From positions 1-5,955 of the forward strand of contig JAMCXP010000030.1 in assembly GCA_023474775.1 (NCBI GenBank): 5,955 nucleotides of DNA, given 5' to 3'. The stretch comes from Candidatus Martarchaeota archaeon. Its GTDB lineage: Archaea > Micrarchaeota > Micrarchaeia > Norongarragalinales > UBA8480. The position numbers and the translations under genes were made by a program. The notes below the pieces were generated by a model, which was not told the DNA's origin, did not search any database, and saw only the letters and a program-made list of their open reading frames with translations. Positions 5,087 to 5,955 of the stretch are shown here, piece by piece; within the stretch, counting starts at the first letter, position 1, and every line of letters starts with the position of its first letter.

Positions 5087-5398
5087 ATGACACATTATAT
5101 AAGGTCAGAAGAAAATAAAAATAAAATTCTTGTTGTCAGCAGGGATGAAAATCTGACAAAAATCATAAAACACCATGTCTTGTCATCAAAGGGAAGCGTT
5201 GAAGTGCATGAGGCTTCTACAGATAATGAAATTCTAAAGAAAATGTTCGGGCATGATTTTGACAGCGTGATAGTTTCAAGAAAAGACGAGGATTTAATCA
5301 AAGGCGTTAAAGGATACAAAAAAAAGATTCATTTTATTGAAGATGAAAAAGAACTTAAGGAAAAACTGACTAAGATAATAGACAGCCACATTAAATAA
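5087..5398 (+). CDS. Small protein resembling a degenerate receiver domain
   Basis: The 103-residue soluble protein has an alternating strand-helix pattern. Residues 13-23, KILVVSRDENL, look like the first strand of a CheY-like receiver (usually ILVVDDDEN). A helix follows, then a strand at VEVHEAS and a helix. FDSVIVS (58-64) is where receivers have FDLVILD. A strand IHFIED and a final helix KELKEKLTKII complete the pattern. The acidic pair that binds magnesium is replaced by Ser18-Arg19, and the phosphoacceptor Asp by Ser64, so phosphorylation is not expected. It may be a pseudo-receiver used for protein binding. The fold is inferred from pattern only. It has its own promoter and Shine-Dalgarno, diverges from the small membrane protein gene and lies 68 bases before metG. 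No partner kinase or output domain is visible. Confidence 0.75.
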   Translation: MTHYIRSEENKNKILVVSRDENLTKIIKHHVLSSKGSVEVHEASTDNEILKKMFGHDFDSVIVSRKDEDLIKGVKGYKKKIHFIEDEKELKEKLTKIIDSHIK

Positions 5399-5433
5399 TT
5401 CTGAAAAAAATATCAATTCAACTCAAATGAAAA

Positions 5434-5445
5434 CTTATTTTAAAG
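5434..5445 (+). promoter_or_regulatory. TATA box of metG (leaderless)
   Basis: CTTATTTTAAAG is centred about 28 bases before the metG ATG at 5467. No Shine-Dalgarno is visible between them, so the mRNA is probably leaderless. Confidence 0.5.
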
Positions 5446-5466
5446 TTGCTGGCATAATTAACCAGC

Positions 5467-5955
5467 ATGAAAAAATTTTATATTACAACACCAATTAAAA
5501 TATTTATCGTTCATAATCACCTTGGACATGCTTACACCATGTTTTTGGCTGATAGCATTGCAAGATTTAAAAGGATTCAAGGCAAGGAAGTGTTTTTTTT
5601 AACCGGAACCGACGAGCACGGCGAGAAGGTTGAAAAAACCGCTTTGGAGAAAGGCGTAAGCGTTGAAAATTTTGTCGATTCAATAGCAAACTATTTTAAA
5701 ACAGTCTGGGAGAAACTTAACATTTCAAACGATTACTTTATCAGAACAACTGACAAAAATCATGAACAGGTAGTTAGAAAAGTTCTGACCATGATTTACG
5801 AGAAAGGAGAAATATACAAGGGAGTTTACGAGGGGTGGTATTGTGTTTCATGCGAGAATTATCTTGATGATAACGAATTGAACAATGGCAAATGCCCTTC
5901 ATGCGGCAAGGATGTGATAAGAAGAAAGGAAGAAGCCTACTTTTTCAAGATGAGC
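5467..5955 (+). CDS. metG: Methionyl-tRNA synthetase, N-terminal part (runs off window)
   Basis: The first 163 residues of a class I synthetase that charges tRNA-Met are present; the frame is open at the window end. It starts MKKFYITTPI, then has the HIGH-class motif HLGH (18-21), LADSIARF, and GTDEHGEKV (47-55). A zinc knuckle has C126/C129 and C143/C146, beginning WYCVSCENYL, and EAYFFKMS follows. This resembles the type with the GTDEHG motif common in bacteria and many DPANN archaea. The ATG at 5467 has an in-frame stop 12 bases upstream and a TATA box about 28 bases upstream. Residues 11-14 (KIFI) are unlike the usual YYVN just before HLGH. Reading the DNA one base later there gives KYLS, which restores the conserved Tyr, so a pair of compensating indels is possible. 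Confidence 0.95.
   Translation, partial: MKKFYITTPIKIFIVHNHLGHAYTMFLADSIARFKRIQGKEVFFLTGTDEHGEKVEKTALEKGVSVENFVDSIANYFKTVWEKLNISNDYFIRTTDKNHEQVVRKVLTMIYEKGEIYKGVYEGWYCVSCENYLDDNELNNGKCPSCGKDVIRRKEEAYFFKMS

Overview
This window looks like part of a small-genome, AT-rich archaeal chromosome, most likely of the DPANN type (Woesearchaeota, Pacearchaeota or Nanoarchaeota-like). Four lines of evidence support this. Genes start at ATG codons about 28-29 bases after TATA boxes, so they look leaderless. The tRNA-Leu gene carries an intron with an archaeal bulge-helix-bulge splice motif. There is a classic archaeal C/D box guide RNA. The glycyl-tRNA synthetase is the archaeal/eukaryotic-type dimeric class II enzyme, and an OGG1-type 8-oxoguanine glycosylase follows it. 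The phylum is an inference; the archaeal assignment is strong.

Layout. Bases 1-354 contain no protein gene. On the minus strand they hold a C/D box sRNA (about 105-164) followed directly by a long nested hairpin (21-106). On the plus strand they hold the lemA promoter, two AT-rich palindromes and a Shine-Dalgarno site. Next come lemA and htpX as a membrane/proteolysis operon (355-1909). htpX ends with its stop codon touching the stop of a convergent YeaO/DUF488-family gene (1910-2248, minus). Upstream of that gene on the same strand lies an intron-split tRNA-Leu(CAA) (2345-2483, minus). It diverges from glyS (2544-4058, plus) across one symmetric TATA element. The glycosylase gene starts on the base after the glyS stop codon. 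A 63-residue two-helix membrane protein (minus) overlaps the glycosylase 3' end by 17 bases. It diverges from a small protein resembling a degenerate receiver domain (5087-5398). The window ends inside metG, a methionyl-tRNA synthetase gene (5467 to beyond 5955).

Functionally, much of the window serves translation: tRNA-Leu, GlyRS, MetRS and an RNA-methylation guide. DNA base repair (OGG) and membrane protein quality control (HtpX with LemA) are also present. No mobile element, CRISPR array or defence system was found. The most informative items are the non-canonical tRNA intron in the variable arm, the guide RNA with its adjoining hairpin, the repeated leaderless-promoter geometry, and an odd sequence just before the HLGH motif of MetRS that may reflect two compensating frameshifts.
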